Positions 4,519 through 5,747 of a DNA stretch of 5,747 nucleotides are shown in pieces. The notes under the pieces were generated by a model. The model did not search any database. It saw nothing but the letters and a program-made list of their open reading frames with translations, and was not told the origin of the DNA. Position 1 is the first letter of the stretch; each line of letters starts with the position of its first letter. The stretch is from positions 1-5,747 of the forward strand of contig JAEZFE010000059.1 of assembly GCA_023437865.1 (NCBI GenBank). Reading direction: 5' to 3'. A program made the position numbers and the translations under genes. This stretch comes from Pseudomonadota bacterium (GTDB lineage Bacteria; Pseudomonadota; Alphaproteobacteria; Rhodospirillales; Magnetospirillaceae).

Positions 4519-4953
4519 ATGCGAGACGTGCCCGCCAGCATCCGCCGCACCACCACCGCCGGCCGCCCTCGCCTGGGCGCTGGGCGCCGCCGGCAGTTTC
4601 GCGGTCTGTACCTCGACCCGCAGGAAGAGATGCGGATCGCGGCCTCGGCGAGCGCCGCCGGCTTGGCGATTGGGCGTTTTATCCGCCGCTCGGCACTCGG
4701 TCAGCGTGTTCACGCTGTGCCGAGTATCGAGAATCTATCGGCGTGGCGTGACCTCGCCCGGCTGGCTGCAAACCTCAACCAGGTCGCGACGGCGATCAAT
4801 CGTGGGCGGATCGAGGTGGTCGGTGACGGTGTGGCCCGGCTGCTCGTCCAGATCGGCCTCGAGGTGGCCGCTCTTCGCGCCCAACTGATCGGCGCCGACG
4901 ACCACCAGGTCGACGAGGGTAGCGACGAGACCACCAGCAACTGGGCCGGCTGA
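4519..4953 (+). CDS. mobC: MobC-family plasmid mobilisation relaxosome protein
   Basis: MobC proteins bind oriT and help the relaxase open and nick the DNA in MOBP mobilisation systems. This one is 144 residues, a usual length. After a basic N-terminus (SIRRTTTAGRPRLGAGRRR), residues about 34-64 (FRGLYLDPQEEMRIAASASA, then GLAIGRFIRRSAL) resemble the ribbon-helix-helix-like DNA-binding part. Residues about 75-98 contain LARLAANLNQVATAINRG, the family signature (L-x-x-x-x-x-N-L-N-Q-x-A-x-x-x-N-x-G). The C-terminus is helical then acidic. The stop (4951-4953) overlaps the relaxase start as TGATG, which implies coupled translation. The neighbouring relaxase confirms the role. Confidence 0.93.
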   Translation: MRDVPASIRRTTTAGRPRLGAGRRRQFRGLYLDPQEEMRIAASASAAGLAIGRFIRRSALGQRVHAVPSIENLSAWRDLARLAANLNQVATAINRGRIEVVGDGVARLLVQIGLEVAALRAQLIGADDHQVDEGSDETTSNWAG

Positions 4954-5747
4954 TGATCGGCAATCTGACAAAGGGGCGCGGTATTCGCGGCCTCATCAGT
5001 TACTTGCTTGGCGACCGCGATCACAATGGTGACCTACGTCCAGAAGCCGTTGTGGTTGGCGGAACAATAATTGGCGACGACGTTAACGACATTTCGCGTC
5101 AGTACGCCGCATGGCGCAGGCTGAACCCCGACGCTGCCAATCCCGTGGTGCATGAGAGTCTATCCCCGACTGCCACAGACAGGCGTTTAACACATGAGGA
5201 AATGGCAGAGATTGGCCGGCGATGGGCGGAAGGCATGGGGTATTCCGCATACACAATTGTTAGCCATGGCGATCATTTGCACGTCGCCGCCCTGAGAATT
5301 AAGCCGGACGGTAATCTTGTCTCAACATGGCAAGACATCAAGAAATCAGAAAATTTAGTCCGAAAAATTGAGAAAGAATTTAATCTAGATAAGGTTAAGC
5401 CAAGTCATCTGCTTGAGCCTGAGCGCGCGACCACCCTCCGCCGCGCCACGACGAAGGGCCAAGCAAAGTACGTTGAGATCATGGACGAATTGCCGCCTGC
5501 CCAGCGCGTCGCGGCAGCGATTGACGCAATTCTTGCGGATCAGCCCAGCCGCAATGATTTTGAACAACGACTTGAACAATACGGCATTCATGTTCGCGCT
5601 AATGTCGCGTCTACAGGAAAGCTGAACGGCTATTCCTACGAACTAGACGGAATTACCGTAACGAGCAAGGCGATGGGGCGCGGCTATACGCTCTCCAATC
5701 TGCAAAAGCGCGGCCTCCACCTGGGCGAGAAAACACATGAGCACGAC
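4953..5747 (+). CDS. mobA: MOBP-type relaxase (MobA/VirD2-like nuclease domain), 5' part, runs off the right edge
   Basis: The relaxase nicks oriT, stays bound to the 5' end through a tyrosine and pilots the strand into the recipient. The window holds 265 codons from the ATG at 4953, which overlaps the mobC stop by one base. Motif I is GRGIRGLISYLLG, with Tyr17 the likely catalytic residue. Residues 65-90 hold VVHESLSP and LTHEEMAEIGRRW, typical of the family. Motif III is SHGDHLHVAALRI with His105, His108 and His110, the metal-binding histidines. STWQDIKKSENLVRKIEKEF (124-143) matches the segment after motif III. Residues 200-256 form a further domain ending GYTLSNLQKRGL. The 5330-5400 stretch is clearly more AT-rich than its neighbours. 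The 3' end is missing; the open frame at 1-672 is in phase with it and may be that end. Confidence 0.94.
   Translation, partial: MIGNLTKGRGIRGLISYLLGDRDHNGDLRPEAVVVGGTIIGDDVNDISRQYAAWRRLNPDAANPVVHESLSPTATDRRLTHEEMAEIGRRWAEGMGYSAYTIVSHGDHLHVAALRIKPDGNLVSTWQDIKKSENLVRKIEKEFNLDKVKPSHLLEPERATTLRRATTKGQAKYVEIMDELPPAQRVAAAIDAILADQPSRNDFEQRLEQYGIHVRANVASTGKLNGYSYELDGITVTSKAMGRGYTLSNLQKRGLHLGEKTHEHD

Noticed and set aside
4255..4713. 152-aa leftward frame over the control region and mobC
   Set aside because: It covers the structured leader and opposes mobC. The predicted protein is Arg/Ala-rich and has no family-like motif.
1..5747. CRISPR arrays, tRNA or rRNA genes, insertion sequences
   Set aside because: I found no regularly spaced direct repeats, no cloverleaf with a T-arm motif, and no transposase frame or terminal repeats with target duplications.

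Overview
The window looks like the mobilisation and conjugation part of a small, GC-rich proteobacterial plasmid or mobilisable element. The identifiable families are a MobC relaxosome protein, a MOBP-type MobA/VirD2-like relaxase, and a DotA/TraY-family polytopic membrane protein from type IVB (IncI/Dot-Icm-like) secretion systems. GC-rich codon use, GGAGG-type Shine-Dalgarno sites and these families fit alpha- or betaproteobacteria, but I cannot name a genus.

Layout, left to right. (i) 1-672, + strand: the 3' part of an open frame that enters from the left edge. (ii) 673-1035: a gene-free region with a long nested inverted repeat (721-913), a strong probably bidirectional terminator (918-942) and a further hairpin. 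(iii) 1036-4267, - strand: one operon read leftward, in the order 82-aa soluble protein, 61-aa membrane protein, a fused TraX-position/TraY(DotA) gene, and a 78-aa membrane protein. Its promoter is at 4297-4325. (iv) 4268-4518: a divergent control region with two inverted repeats, a nic-like sequence and a three-way-junction fold in the mobC leader. (v) 4519 to the right edge, + strand: mobC overlapping a relaxase gene by one base; the relaxase runs off the window.

The traY gene is broken in this sequence. A TAA stop (3176-3178) sits inside a conserved N-terminal motif, and a one-base frame change lies between 2816 and 2904. Protein homology reads clearly on both sides of each lesion, so this is either recent decay, sequence error or, less likely, recoding.

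The right-edge relaxase frame ends on a codon boundary and the left-edge frame is open from base 1. Joining the ends would give one relaxase of about 488 residues. The window would then be a complete 5.7-kb circle with two operons that diverge from 4268-4518 and converge on 673-1035. No replication protein is visible. If correct, this would be a very small mobilisable element whose main cargo is one exchangeable channel component of a helper's type IVB conjugation machine. That is inference, set out in the findings.
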